Source: a bacterium (GTDB taxonomy: Bacteria > Spirochaetota > Spirochaetia > JABEVK01). From it: DNA of 5,959 nt. A program made the translations under genes and the position numbers. Shown here piece after piece: positions 1 to 5,959 of the stretch; positions within the stretch are counted from its first letter, which is position 1; each line of letters opens with the position of its first letter. Below the pieces are notes generated by a model that was not told the DNA's origin, ran no database searches, and worked only from the letters and a program-made list of their open reading frames with translations. The DNA is taken from NCBI GenBank assembly GCA_021781625.1, contig JAJXWL010000129.1, forward strand, positions 1 to 5,959, in the 5' to 3' direction.

Positions 1-681
1 GGGCAAGTTGTTCGTGATGAGGTAACTTTGCATCATCGCTTCAGCCTCATTGATTTCTTGTGCGGTAATCTGACCGATTTCTTTGCCGGGGTTGGCGGTT
101 CGCCATTCCGGGTCAATTGCTAAGCTGACATTGGGGTATTTTAGCCAACGTAACATGGAGTCCATGGCTTCTTGAATCGGCATGACCCCCAACTGGTGGT
201 CCAATACCACGAGGATTCCGTGCTCTAGAGCATAATCAATGTAAGCACGAACGGTTCGGTCGGGCAGATAGCCGACTTTTCCTTCGGGATAGATGGTCGC
301 ATAAATGAGGTGGAAGGCGGGTTGAACAACGCCAGGGGCTCCGGCGGCTTTGTATTCTTGGCAAAGTTTTTCAAGGTTTGCCGCCGCTTCAGGGATGTTT
401 TCTTCGCCTAAGATGCCCATGCGGGTGGAAGAGGGACTACCGTAATAAGCAACGACCATACCTTTGGCAAAAATGCTGGCGGGCTTGATCACTTTCGTAT
501 CCCTCATGGGCGAAAGTCCCTCATCCAACAAAGACGTGCTACGAGGGTCTCCAAAAGCCGAAGGAGGTTGGCTCAGCGAAGTCGTGGGATTCGGCTGTTG
601 AGCCGAAGAAACAGACACTCCCCAAAGGGTTAACATCAAAACAAAAAAGGGTTTCACAGAACACCGAAGATGGCGGCACAT
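1..681 (-). CDS. Secreted protein of unknown function, partial (C-terminus off window)
   Basis: The frame is open for 227 codons from an ATG at 681-679 to the left edge, with no stop, so the C-terminus is missing. Residues 1-27 form a typical Sec signal peptide: basic start (R3, R6, K10), hydrophobic core about 12-24, and a likely cut after S25-S26-A27, giving a mature start at Q28. There is no lipobox cysteine at the cut. Residues 28-65 are rich in P, S, T and Q and look like a linker. A globular part follows from about residue 70, with VVAYYGSP (76-83), GILGE (89-93), LDHQLG (160-165) and AIDPEW (188-193). Alternating hydrophobic strands that end in acidic residues (D161, D190, E192) suggest an alpha/beta-barrel-like fold, possibly hydrolase-like; this is inference. 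From memory it resembles uncharacterised exported proteins of other bacteria, some actinobacterial, but I cannot name a function. The next Met (16) would lose the basic n-region, so the first ATG is preferred. It is divergent from prfA. Confidence 0.85.
   Translation of the reverse strand, partial: MCRHLRCSVKPFFVLMLTLWGVSVSSAQQPNPTTSLSQPPSAFGDPRSTSLLDEGLSPMRDTKVIKPASIFAKGMVVAYYGSPSSTRMGILGEENIPEAAANLEKLCQEYKAAGAPGVVQPAFHLIYATIYPEGKVGYLPDRTVRAYIDYALEHGILVVLDHQLGVMPIQEAMDSMLRWLKYPNVSLAIDPEWRTANPGKEIGQITAQEINEAEAMMQSYLITNNLP
590..607. repeat. Perfect 7-bp inverted repeat with 4-nt loop in the signal-peptide coding region
   Basis: TTCGGCT (590-596) and AGCCGAA (601-607) are perfect inverted copies around a 4-base loop. 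A third copy, AGCCGAA, lies at 556-562 and could compete for pairing with 590-596. In the leftward mRNA the hairpin falls about 75-90 bases after the start, over the signal-peptidase site. No T-run follows on either strand, so it is not an intrinsic terminator. It may be coincidence of codon choice. Confidence 0.5.
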
Positions 682-689
682 GGTTACTC

Positions 690-695
690 ACTGTA
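690..695 (-). promoter_or_regulatory. Candidate -10 element (TACAGT) of the leftward secreted-protein gene
   Basis: Read on the minus strand, TACAGT matches the TATAAT consensus at four of six positions and ends 8 bases before the ATG. With the usual 6-7 bases to the start of transcription, the RNA would begin at or next to the start codon. No good -35 hexamer is found 16-19 bases upstream. GTGAG between the hexamer and the ATG could instead act as a weak ribosome-binding site if transcription starts farther upstream. Confidence 0.3.
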
Positions 696-728
696 TCGGC
701 AAAAGCCAAGGAAAATCCAGTACAATCC

Positions 729-757
729 TTGAGAAAAGGTGTTAAAGAAGATAGACT
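729..757 (+). promoter_or_regulatory. Candidate sigma70-type promoter of prfA
   Basis: TTGAGA (729-734, five of six matches to TTGACA) is followed after exactly 17 bases by TAGACT (752-757, four of six matches to TATAAT). Transcription would start near 763-766, that is 1-4 bases before or at the prfA ATG, giving a leaderless or nearly leaderless mRNA. A competing -10 is TACAAT at 721-726, which lacks a recognisable -35 but would give a leader of about 34 bases. Confidence 0.45.
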
Positions 758-766
758 TGGCCTTCC

Positions 767-1831
767 ATGACAGACAAATTAGAAATGAAAGAACGCCGCT
801 TTCGGGAACTGGAAACTTTATTGGCAGCACCCGATGCCGCGGCCGATCAAAAGCGCTACCGAGAACTCACGCAAGAATATCATGACCTCGAAGAAACCGT
901 TGCCGCCTGGGAGCGTTTTAAAAAACTCGAGACTGCTCTTGCCTCGGCTCAAGAATTAGCCGAGCAAGAAAGCGATCCTGAAATGAAGGCACTAGCCCGA
1001 GACGAAGTCAAAGAACTCGAAGAGGAACACGTTACCCTCGAAGCCGAACTGAAACGACTCCTTGTCCCCCGCGACCCCCTGGACGGTAAAAATATCATCA
1101 TGGAAATACGTGCTGGGACAGGCGGTGAAGAGGCCGCTTTGTTTGCGGCTGACTTGTTTAGAATGTACAGTCGCTACGCCGAGATAAAGCGGTGGAAGGT
1201 CGAAATCATCGATGCCAATGAAACCGAACTTAAAGGCTATAAAGAAATCATTTTCTCCATTGCCGGGAAAGAAGTCTATGGAGAATTGCGCTACGAGTCG
1301 GGAGGTCATCGGGTTCAGCGGGTTCCTGTGACCGAGGCCAATGGCCGGATCCAAACCTCGGCAGCAACCGTGGCGGTCTTACCGGAAGCAGAAGAGACAG
1401 ACGTCATCATCAACGAAAAAGATCTCAAAATCGACGTGTTTCGCTCTTCGGGTCCAGGAGGACAATCGGTCAACACCACCGACTCGGCTGTTCGAGTAAC
1501 GCACCTTCCCACAGGCCTTGTCGTGCAATGCCAAGATGAAAAATCCCAACTTAAAAATAAGCAAAAGGCTATTACGGTATTGCGGTCAAGATTATTAGAA
1601 ATGGAAGCTCAAAAGAAAGCCTTAGAACGCGCCGCTGACCGCAAGAGCCAAGTTGGAACCGGCGATCGTTCCGACCGTATTCGAACCTATAACTTTCCTC
1701 AAAATCGGCTGACAGATCACCGTATTAACCTCACTCTTTACAACCTGGACCGCATCATGGAAGGTCAGTTGGCCGAAATCACCGAAGCCTTGAAACTCAA
1801 TGCCCAGCAGGATGCGCTTGCAGATCTCTAG
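767..1831 (+). CDS. prfA: Peptide chain release factor 1 (RF1)
   Basis: RF1 ends translation at UAA and UAG codons by triggering hydrolysis of peptidyl-tRNA on the ribosome. The 354 residues match the usual family length of about 355-360. The N-terminal third (about 1-100) is charged and helical. The stop-codon reading tripeptide is P187-V188-T189, the RF1-type PxT motif, whereas RF2 has SPF. The catalytic loop holds G231-G232-Q233 in the context [17 protein letters not shown]; many RF1 proteins have H after GGQ, but S is also known. The basic tail ([19 protein letters not shown]) is typical, and no RF2-style frameshift is present. The ATG at 767 is preceded by an in-frame TAG at 752-754; a second Met at codon 7 (785) is the only close alternative, and neither has a good Shine-Dalgarno. 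It is the first gene of the rightward cluster and its end overlaps prmC. Confidence 0.97.
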   Translation: MTDKLEMKERRFRELETLLAAPDAAADQKRYRELTQEYHDLEETVAAWERFKKLETALASAQELAEQESDPEMKALARDEVKELEEEHVTLEAELKRLLVPRDPLDGKNIIMEIRAGTGGEEAALFAADLFRMYSRYAEIKRWKVEIIDANETELKGYKEIIFSIAGKEVYGELRYESGGHRVQRVPVTEANGRIQTSAATVAVLPEAEETDVIINEKDLKIDVFRSSGPGGQSVNTTDSAVRVTHLPTGLVVQCQDEKSQLKNKQKAITVLRSRLLEMEAQKKALERAADRKSQVGTGDRSDRIRTYNFPQNRLTDHRINLTLYNLDRIMEGQLAEITEALKLNAQQDALADL

Positions 1832-2741
1832 TTCTTTGAAACAGGCTCCTGAAGACCTCACCGTTCGCCGTGCTTTGGACGAAGCGTCCCAAGCCTTCGC
1901 GGGGGATCTTCCGGAAGGCCCCGCCAGTAGCACTCCGGACCTTGATGCGCGTGTGCTTTTGTCGGCGGCCACCGGTTGGTCTTGGGCCCAGCTTTTGGCT
2001 AACCCGAAAGCCGTTCTGGAAAGCTCTGTGGTTTCGGTGTGGGCCTCTTATGTCCAACGACGTCAGCACGGGGAACCTGTAGCGTATATTCTGGGTCACA
2101 AGGAATTTTGGGGGTTAGAGTTTTTCGTCGGTCCTGAAGTTCTCATCCCACGACCGGATACGGAAATCCTTGTCGAAACTGCCCTGAAGTTCTTGAAGAC
2201 TGCCAAAGAGCAACTTTGTTTCAAAGAGCCCCTGCGGGTTTTGGACGTTTGCACGGGGAGTGGTTGTGTGGCGGTGGCTTTGGCGTATGAAACTCAGCGG
2301 CTGGGGTTAAACTGCGAAATTGCCGCAACAGATGTGAGTCCTCTGGCTGTCCAAACAGCGCTAAAAAATGTCGAACGTTGGGTTCCTGGCCGTGTTCGGG
2401 TTACCCAGGCTGATTTAACGGCCGGTCAAGAGGGCCCCTGGGATCTTATTGTGTCGAACCCGCCTTACCTGACTTCAGAAGAAACTGCCCAGCGCCTAGG
2501 TCCTGGCCAATGGAAGGAACCGGCCCTGGCGTTGGACGGTGGTCCAGACGGGTTGGCTTTGTTGCGTCGCTTAATCGAGGAAACTCTACCTAAGTTGGCC
2601 TCTGGGGGCTGTTTGGTCTTGGAAGCAGGGTCGACTCAGATGACAGAGCTCACCGAGTTTCTGACCAACAAGGGCTTAAAAGTCCAAGTTTTCCCTGATC
2701 TGGCCGGCTTACCTCGCGTCCTGTTGGCTGAGCTTCCTTAA
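1800..2741 (+). CDS. prmC: Release factor glutamine N5-methyltransferase PrmC (HemK)
   Basis: PrmC uses S-adenosylmethionine to methylate the GGQ glutamine of release factors, here the product of the gene just upstream. With 313 residues it is slightly longer than the usual 275-290. An N-terminal helical domain (about 22-105) is followed by the interdomain stretch [15 protein letters not shown] and [11 protein letters not shown], then the SAM-binding motif VLDVCTGSG (D149, G153-S154-G155) and the catalytic NPPY (N220-Y223), the hallmark of glutamine and adenine N-methyltransferases. The start is uncertain. ATG at 1800 overlaps prfA by 32 bases, ATG at 1812 by 20, and a TTG at 1818 has AGGA (1809-1812) five bases upstream. 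Homology to other PrmC proteins only begins near residue 22, so the first 6-20 residues may not be translated. The overlap with prfA implies coupled expression with its substrate. Confidence 0.95.
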   Translation: MPSRMRLQISSSLKQAPEDLTVRRALDEASQAFAGDLPEGPASSTPDLDARVLLSAATGWSWAQLLANPKAVLESSVVSVWASYVQRRQHGEPVAYILGHKEFWGLEFFVGPEVLIPRPDTEILVETALKFLKTAKEQLCFKEPLRVLDVCTGSGCVAVALAYETQRLGLNCEIAATDVSPLAVQTALKNVERWVPGRVRVTQADLTAGQEGPWDLIVSNPPYLTSEETAQRLGPGQWKEPALALDGGPDGLALLRRLIEETLPKLASGGCLVLEAGSTQMTELTEFLTNKGLKVQVFPDLAGLPRVLLAELP

Positions 2742-2757
2742 CACCGCGCACTTTCGC

Positions 2758-2763
2758 TATATT
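2758..2763 (+). promoter_or_regulatory. Candidate -10 element (TATATT) before pepD
   Basis: TATATT matches the TATAAT consensus at five of six positions and ends 6 bases before the pepD ATG, so a transcript would begin at about the A of the start codon. TTAACA (2738-2743), overlapping the prmC stop codon, matches TTGACA at five of six positions, but the spacer is only 14 bases, which is short. The 28-base gap has no Shine-Dalgarno. Confidence 0.35.
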
Positions 2764-2769
2764 GGTTTT

Positions 2770-4206
2770 ATGAATTCATCGCTCGAGTCACTTCAGCCCG
2801 CAAGTTTTTGGACCTTTTTCAAGCAAATCTCCGAAATTCCCCGCTGTTCAGGAAAAGAACAAGCGATTCTGGATTATTTAAAACGACAAGCCGACCTGCT
2901 TCACCTCTCGTGGCAACAAGACTCCGTGGGCAATCTTCGCCTTCGCAAACCCGCCTCCCCCGGTTTTGAAAAACATCCTGGAGTCATCTTACAAGGCCAC
3001 GTCGACATGGTCTGCGAACAAAATGAAGGGCGTGGGCATGATTTTTCTTGTGACCCCCTTCAACTCGTCGTCGAAAACGGTTGGGTTCACGCCCAACAGA
3101 CAACTCTGGGGGCGGATAACGGAGTTGCGGTGGCGGCCATGCTGGCTGTTCTGGCGGATTCCCAGCTTGTTCATGGCCCTTTAGATTGTTTATTTACCGT
3201 CGATGAAGAAACCGGCCTCACGGGTGCCCTTGGGTTGGATCCGTCCCTCGTGAACGGTAAGGTGTTGTTAAACTTGGATAGTGATGCTCCTGGCGAGTTT
3301 ATTGTCGGCTGTGCGGGGGGAAGCACCCTTTACGCTGAAACCGTCCCCGAAACGGAAACCGGCAAGGGTTCCTGGTACCGCGTGGATTTTCGAGGTTGGC
3401 ACGGCGGGCATTCTGGGGTCATGATTCATGAAAACCGTGGTAACCCTTTAAAAACTGTAGGCCGCTTTTTCAACATACTGGACGGGATTTGGCAAATCGC
3501 GAGCCTGGACGGCGGAGACAAACACAATGCGATACCCCGCGAAGCGACTCTTGTTTTAGGGACAACCCAGTTTTCCTCTCGAGAGGGTTTGAAGCTGTTA
3601 GTTCACAAGGCTCAAGAGTTGACGGCGTTGCTCCAGAAAGAACTCGGTGAGGGGCCTCGCCTCGAGGTTTCTGAGGTGGCTTGTCCTGATAAGGTTTTGA
3701 CCGCTCAAGCCACTCTAACCTTGGTACGGCTGTTGAATGGGCTGCCGCATGGAGTTAACGGGGGCATTTTGCCGAACGGTGTTGAAACCTCGAATAATTT
3801 GGCTTCAGTGCGAGTCGGTGCCAGCCAAATTCGGTTGGTGACCAGTCAACGTTCCAGCCGAGTCCAACGCCGAGATGAACTCACCCAACAGATCAAAGCT
3901 GTCATGGAACTTGCCGGTCTAGCCGTAAAGGTGGCAGAGGGGTATCCCGCCTGGAGTCCTGCGGATAAGAGTCCCTTAAAAGAGCTCTGTGTTCAACTTT
4001 GGCCCCAAGTCAGTTCTATACCAGCTCGGGTTACCGTGATTCACGCTGGCTTAGAATGCGGCATCATAGGCGACAAACTCCCTGGTCTCGATATGATTTC
4101 CTTTGGCCCCGCTATCGAAGAAGCCCACACGCCTCAAGAAAGATTGAATTGCGCCTCGGTAGAAGAGTTTTGGAACTTCTTGGTCAAGCTTTTGGGGGCC
4201 CTTTGA
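2770..4206 (+). CDS. pepD: Aminoacyl-histidine dipeptidase (PepD, peptidase family M20)
   Basis: This is a cytosolic two-zinc dipeptidase of the PepD (carnosinase-like, Xaa-His) group, which splits dipeptides for amino-acid recycling. At 478 residues it fits the family (about 480-500). The full active site is visible: H77 and catalytic D79 in GHVDM, bridging D116 in GADNG, catalytic E146 and ligand E147 in DEETG, D170 in LNLDSD, and H453 in EEAHTP. IVGCAGG after D170 and the tail HAGLECGIIG are also typical of PepD. A dimerisation/lid domain is inserted at about 190-380. The protein has no signal peptide, so it should be cytoplasmic. The substrate is inferred from the family, and other dipeptides are likely also cut. 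The ATG is 28 bases after the prmC stop without a Shine-Dalgarno. Its TGA shares one base with the purK ATG. Confidence 0.93.
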   Translation: MNSSLESLQPASFWTFFKQISEIPRCSGKEQAILDYLKRQADLLHLSWQQDSVGNLRLRKPASPGFEKHPGVILQGHVDMVCEQNEGRGHDFSCDPLQLVVENGWVHAQQTTLGADNGVAVAAMLAVLADSQLVHGPLDCLFTVDEETGLTGALGLDPSLVNGKVLLNLDSDAPGEFIVGCAGGSTLYAETVPETETGKGSWYRVDFRGWHGGHSGVMIHENRGNPLKTVGRFFNILDGIWQIASLDGGDKHNAIPREATLVLGTTQFSSREGLKLLVHKAQELTALLQKELGEGPRLEVSEVACPDKVLTAQATLTLVRLLNGLPHGVNGGILPNGVETSNNLASVRVGASQIRLVTSQRSSRVQRRDELTQQIKAVMELAGLAVKVAEGYPAWSPADKSPLKELCVQLWPQVSSIPARVTVIHAGLECGIIGDKLPGLDMISFGPAIEEAHTPQERLNCASVEEFWNFLVKLLGAL

Positions 4207-4208
4207 TG
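4194..4208 (+). promoter_or_regulatory. pepD-purK translational coupling junction with G-rich ribosome-binding site
   Basis: The pepD stop and the purK start share one base (TGATG, 4204-4208), so terminating ribosomes can restart on purK. A GGGGG run (4194-4198) ends 7 bases before the ATG. It could pair with the anti-Shine-Dalgarno CCUCC through four G-C pairs and one G-U pair. Confidence 0.55.
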
Positions 4209-5333
4209 AGTGCCGAATCCTATTCTGGACTTCGCGTAGGTTTTGTCGGGGGGGGACAACTCGCGAGAATGGCGGTCTATCGAACCAAAAAATTGGGGCT
4301 CTCTTTTGTTGCCCTCGACCCTGATCCCCATTGCGGGGCCGCTAGTCTTGTCGAAGAATTGTTGGTGGGTAGTCTGCATGACGAAGCAAAACTCCGTGAA
4401 CTTGCCGGCAAGGTAGATGTGTTGACCTACGATATCGAACACGTTGGGGTGGAAACTTTAAGCCGCTTAGAGTCCGAAGGGGTCAAGGTTTTTCCTTCGC
4501 CACGGATTTTGGCCGTTTTACAAGATAAAGCCGAGCAGAAAAACCTTTACGTCCAGCATGGGTTGCCTGTGGCTCCTTTTGTTCAAAAAAAGGCGTCAGA
4601 GCTCACTGAGGCTGACCTACCTATCGTGCAAAAAAGCCGGAAAGGCGGGTACGACGGTCGGGGTGTGGCGGTACTGCGTTCTCTGGATCAAAAACAATTT
4701 TTAACCGGCGATACATTTTTTGAAGAATATATCCCATTTGAACGCGAATTGGCGGTCATGGTGGCCAGAGGACAAGAGGGACAAACGGTGGTTTACCCCG
4801 TTGTGGAAATGCTCTTTGACCCTGAGCTGAATATTTGTGACGAAGTTTTAGCCCCAGCGCGAGTGTCTCCCGAGCTAGCTCAGCGGGCGTCGACACTCGC
4901 TTTAGAAGCCGTTCGTGCCGTGGAAGGGGTTGGCGTCTTTGGCGTAGAGCTGTTTTTGACGCGTGAAGGCAAGCTTTTGGTGAACGAAATGGCACCGCGC
5001 CCCCACAACTCGGGGCATTATACTATGGAGTCTTGCCGGGTCTGCCAGTTTGAAAACCATCTTAGGGCGGTTTGTGGTTTACCTCTCGCAGAACCGGGTT
5101 TTTTTACCCCGGCGGTTATGGCCAACCTTTTGGGTTCTGGGTCAGGAAAAACCGTCGTCAAAGGACTGGAGCAAGCCTTGGCGCTAGAGGGCTTTTCTCT
5201 CCATTTATACGGTAAAGACCAGTGTCGACCCGGACGCAAAATGGGACATTTTACAATTATTGCGGCTACGCCCGAAGAAGCTCTTGAAACGTGCCGCCGT
5301 GTGAAACAATACTTAAAAGTGACGGGGGCTTAA
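4206..5333 (+). CDS. purK: N5-carboxyaminoimidazole ribonucleotide synthase PurK
   Basis: PurK is an ATP-grasp enzyme that makes N5-CAIR from AIR, bicarbonate and ATP in de novo purine synthesis. The 375 residues match the usual 355-390. Domains in order: a nucleotide-binding-like N-terminus with GGGQL (15-19); the YDIEHV segment, where many homologues read YEFENV or YEIEHV; the ATP-grasp lid with K146-[20 protein letters not shown]; and the metal and substrate site N260[13 protein letters not shown] (to 273). The C-terminal HLYGK and RPGRKMGH segments close the family signature. The frame is open for a further 69 codons upstream inside pepD, but family similarity starts only at LRVGFVGGG, so the ATG overlapping the pepD stop is chosen. 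purE, the next enzyme in the pathway, begins one base after the stop, consistent with one transcript. Confidence 0.96.
   Translation: MSAESYSGLRVGFVGGGQLARMAVYRTKKLGLSFVALDPDPHCGAASLVEELLVGSLHDEAKLRELAGKVDVLTYDIEHVGVETLSRLESEGVKVFPSPRILAVLQDKAEQKNLYVQHGLPVAPFVQKKASELTEADLPIVQKSRKGGYDGRGVAVLRSLDQKQFLTGDTFFEEYIPFERELAVMVARGQEGQTVVYPVVEMLFDPELNICDEVLAPARVSPELAQRASTLALEAVRAVEGVGVFGVELFLTREGKLLVNEMAPRPHNSGHYTMESCRVCQFENHLRAVCGLPLAEPGFFTPAVMANLLGSGSGKTVVKGLEQALALEGFSLHLYGKDQCRPGRKMGHFTIIAATPEEALETCRRVKQYLKVTGA
4248..4255 (+). repeat. Eight-G homopolymer tract at the purK glycine loop
   Basis: Eight consecutive G bases encode most of the G15-G16-G17 loop of PurK (GGG GGG GGA). Synonymous GGC, GGT or GGA codons could break the run. 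Such tracts are prone to slippage in replication, transcription and sequencing. Loss or gain of one G here would inactivate PurK early in the protein. Confidence 0.7.
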
Positions 5334-5337
5334 CGTG
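5324..5337 (+). promoter_or_regulatory. purE start region: GTG start with GGGGG ribosome-binding site
   Basis: The purE start is GTG at 5335, one base after the purK TAA (5331-5333). GGGGG at 5324-5328 ends 6 bases before it, the same sequence and nearly the same spacing as before purK. Together with family similarity beginning at residue 3-4, this supports the GTG start. Confidence 0.6.
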
Positions 5338-5850
5338 AGTAAAGTGGGCATCATCATGGGGAGTGACACGGATTTACCCATCATGGCGGAAGCAGAAGCG
5401 ATTTTGCAAGAGATGGGTATCCAGACGGAATTGACCATCGTCTCAGCCCACCGGACTCCCGACCGGCTCGTGGAATATGCCAAGTCTGCTATTTCAAAAG
5501 GTTTGAATGTGATCGTTGCAGGGGCGGGAGGGGCCGCTCACCTCCCAGGAATGGTAGCCTCTTTAACCAGTTTGCCGGTGGTCGGCGTGCCCATTCGTAC
5601 CCAAGCCCTTCAGGGGCTAGACAGCCTTTTGTCAATCGTTCAAATGCCAGGGGGTATCCCTGTCGCCACCGTAGCCATCAACGGCGGTAAGAACGCCGGT
5701 TTACTGGCTGCGCGTATTCTGGGGGCTACAGATCAGGCTATCCGTGCCCGATTAGAAGCGTGGACCGCCGCGCAAAAGACCGAAGTGGAACTTAAGGCTC
5801 AAAAATTGGAACAATTGGGGGCCTTAGACTACTTGGCAGGAAAGTCCTGA
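5335..5850 (+). CDS. purE: N5-carboxyaminoimidazole ribonucleotide mutase PurE (class I)
   Basis: PurE moves the carboxyl group of N5-CAIR to give CAIR, the step after PurK. The 171 residues match class I enzymes (about 160-175). Visible motifs are [10 protein letters not shown] (8-17), where many class I enzymes have MGSxSDW; SAHRTP (37-42) with the histidine equivalent to E. coli H45; [12 protein letters not shown] (62-73); and [16 protein letters not shown]. The neighbouring purK indicates the class I mutase rather than the class II AIR carboxylase, which works without PurK. The C-terminal 30 residues are helical and charged ([14 protein letters not shown]). Family members form octamers in the cytosol. 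The TGA shares a base with the start of the downstream receiver gene. Confidence 0.96.
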   Translation: MSKVGIIMGSDTDLPIMAEAEAILQEMGIQTELTIVSAHRTPDRLVEYAKSAISKGLNVIVAGAGGAAHLPGMVASLTSLPVVGVPIRTQALQGLDSLLSIVQMPGGIPVATVAINGGKNAGLLAARILGATDQAIRARLEAWTAAQKTEVELKAQKLEQLGALDYLAGKS

Positions 5851-5852
5851 TG
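5838..5852 (+). promoter_or_regulatory. purE-receiver gene coupling junction with AGGA ribosome-binding site
   Basis: The purE stop and the next start overlap in TGATG (5848-5852). AGGA (5838-5841) ends 8 bases before the ATG and is the most canonical Shine-Dalgarno in the window. Both features support real, coupled translation of the downstream gene. Confidence 0.65.
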
Positions 5853-5959
5853 GCCGGGGCTAAAACAGTCTTAATTATTGACGAATCTGCTCTGTTTCGG
5901 GACTATTTGGGGGGCCTTTTAGAAAATGTGGGCCTAACAGTGATCAAGGCCAGCAACGG
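5850..5959 (+). CDS. Response regulator receiver-domain protein, partial (N-terminus only)
   Basis: Only 36 complete codons are in the window. The sequence KTVLIIDES-ALFRDYLGGLLENVGLTVIKASNG is the first strand, first helix and second strand of a CheY-like receiver domain, in which a sensor kinase phosphorylates an aspartate on strand 3 (outside the window). The acidic pair at the end of strand 1 is D11-E12 rather than the more common DD or ED, which should still bind magnesium. The LFRDYL helix recalls stand-alone or multidomain receivers common in spirochaetes, but this is a weak resemblance. Output domain, length and partner kinase cannot be seen. It follows purE with a TGATG overlap, so it is probably expressed with the purine genes, although no functional link is known. 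Confidence 0.8.
   Translation, partial: MAGAKTVLIIDESALFRDYLGGLLENVGLTVIKASN

Larger units (their letters stand above)
682..766. promoter_or_regulatory. Divergent intergenic region between the secreted-protein gene and prfA
   Basis: These 85 bases must hold the start signals of both divergent genes. They contain -10-like hexamers close to each start, a second possible rightward -10 (TACAAT, 721-726, without a good -35), and a tiny inverted repeat GGC-AAAA-GCC at 698-707. No strong Shine-Dalgarno is seen next to either ATG. A purine-rich AAAGAAG (744-750) lies 16 bases before prfA, too far to be a usual ribosome-binding site. Confidence 0.6.

Noticed and set aside
590..607. Hairpin considered as an intrinsic terminator
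   Set aside because: It is inside the coding region of the leftward gene and is not followed by a T-run on either strand.
698..707. GGC-AAAA-GCC inverted repeat considered as an operator
   Set aside because: A 3-bp stem is too short to distinguish from chance.
992..1354. Antisense open frame of 120 codons within prfA
   Set aside because: It lies opposite a highly conserved RF1 coding region and has no ribosome-binding site or recognisable domain; it reads as a shadow of prfA codon usage.
1457..1468. GGQS in place of GGQH in RF1 considered as an unusual catalytic change
   Set aside because: The catalytic GGQ is intact, and serine after it is known in RF1 of other phyla.
1622..2099. Two overlapping antisense open frames across the prfA-prmC junction
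   Set aside because: Both are opposite well-supported genes, lack start signals and resemble no known protein.
3999..4205. In-frame upstream extension of the purK frame by 69 codons inside pepD
   Set aside because: The translated extension is basic and low in hydrophobic pattern, unlike any PurK N-terminus. PurK similarity begins after the ATG at 4206, and the extension would overlap the pepD C-terminus that contains the zinc ligand H453.
1..5959. Search for tRNA, rRNA, CRISPR arrays, insertion sequences and attachment sites
   Set aside because: No repeated spacers, terminal inverted repeats, transposase motifs or RNA gene signatures were seen, and nearly all bases are within well-supported genes.

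Overview
This window looks like ordinary chromosomal DNA from a diderm bacterium with roughly even to slightly GC-rich composition. Nothing indicates a plasmid, phage or mobile element. The lineage cannot be fixed from the sequence alone. A spirochaete or neighbouring phylum is a loose guess, resting on the general look of RF1 and on the receiver-domain start at the right edge (IIDES-ALFRDYL).

Layout: at the left edge a leftward gene (minus strand, 1-681, its end lies off the window) encodes a secreted protein with a clear signal peptide and an unassigned globular domain. An 85-base divergent spacer (682-766) separates it from a rightward cluster that fills the rest of the window: prfA (RF1), prmC (the methyltransferase for RF1), a pepD-type M20 dipeptidase, purK, purE, and the first 36 codons of a response-regulator receiver protein that runs off the right edge. 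The rightward genes are packed tightly. prmC overlaps prfA, pepD follows prmC by 28 bases, purK overlaps the pepD stop in a TGATG, purE starts one base after purK, and the receiver gene overlaps the purE stop in another TGATG.

How they fit together: RF1 and PrmC are an enzyme-substrate pair, since PrmC methylates the glutamine of the GGQ motif that is visible in RF1. PurK and PurE catalyse consecutive steps of de novo purine synthesis (AIR to N5-CAIR to CAIR). PepD recycles Xaa-His type dipeptides. The receiver protein has no obvious metabolic link, but its start is tied to purE translation.

The most interesting signal is at the starts. The three genes not coupled to an upstream gene (the secreted protein, prfA, pepD) lack a convincing Shine-Dalgarno, and each has a TANNNT (-10-like) hexamer 6-9 bases before its ATG, the arrangement expected of leaderless transcripts. 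The coupled genes purK, purE and the receiver gene instead carry G-rich or AGGA ribosome-binding sequences. I found no clearly novel system; the secreted protein and the purE-receiver junction are the other points worth a look.
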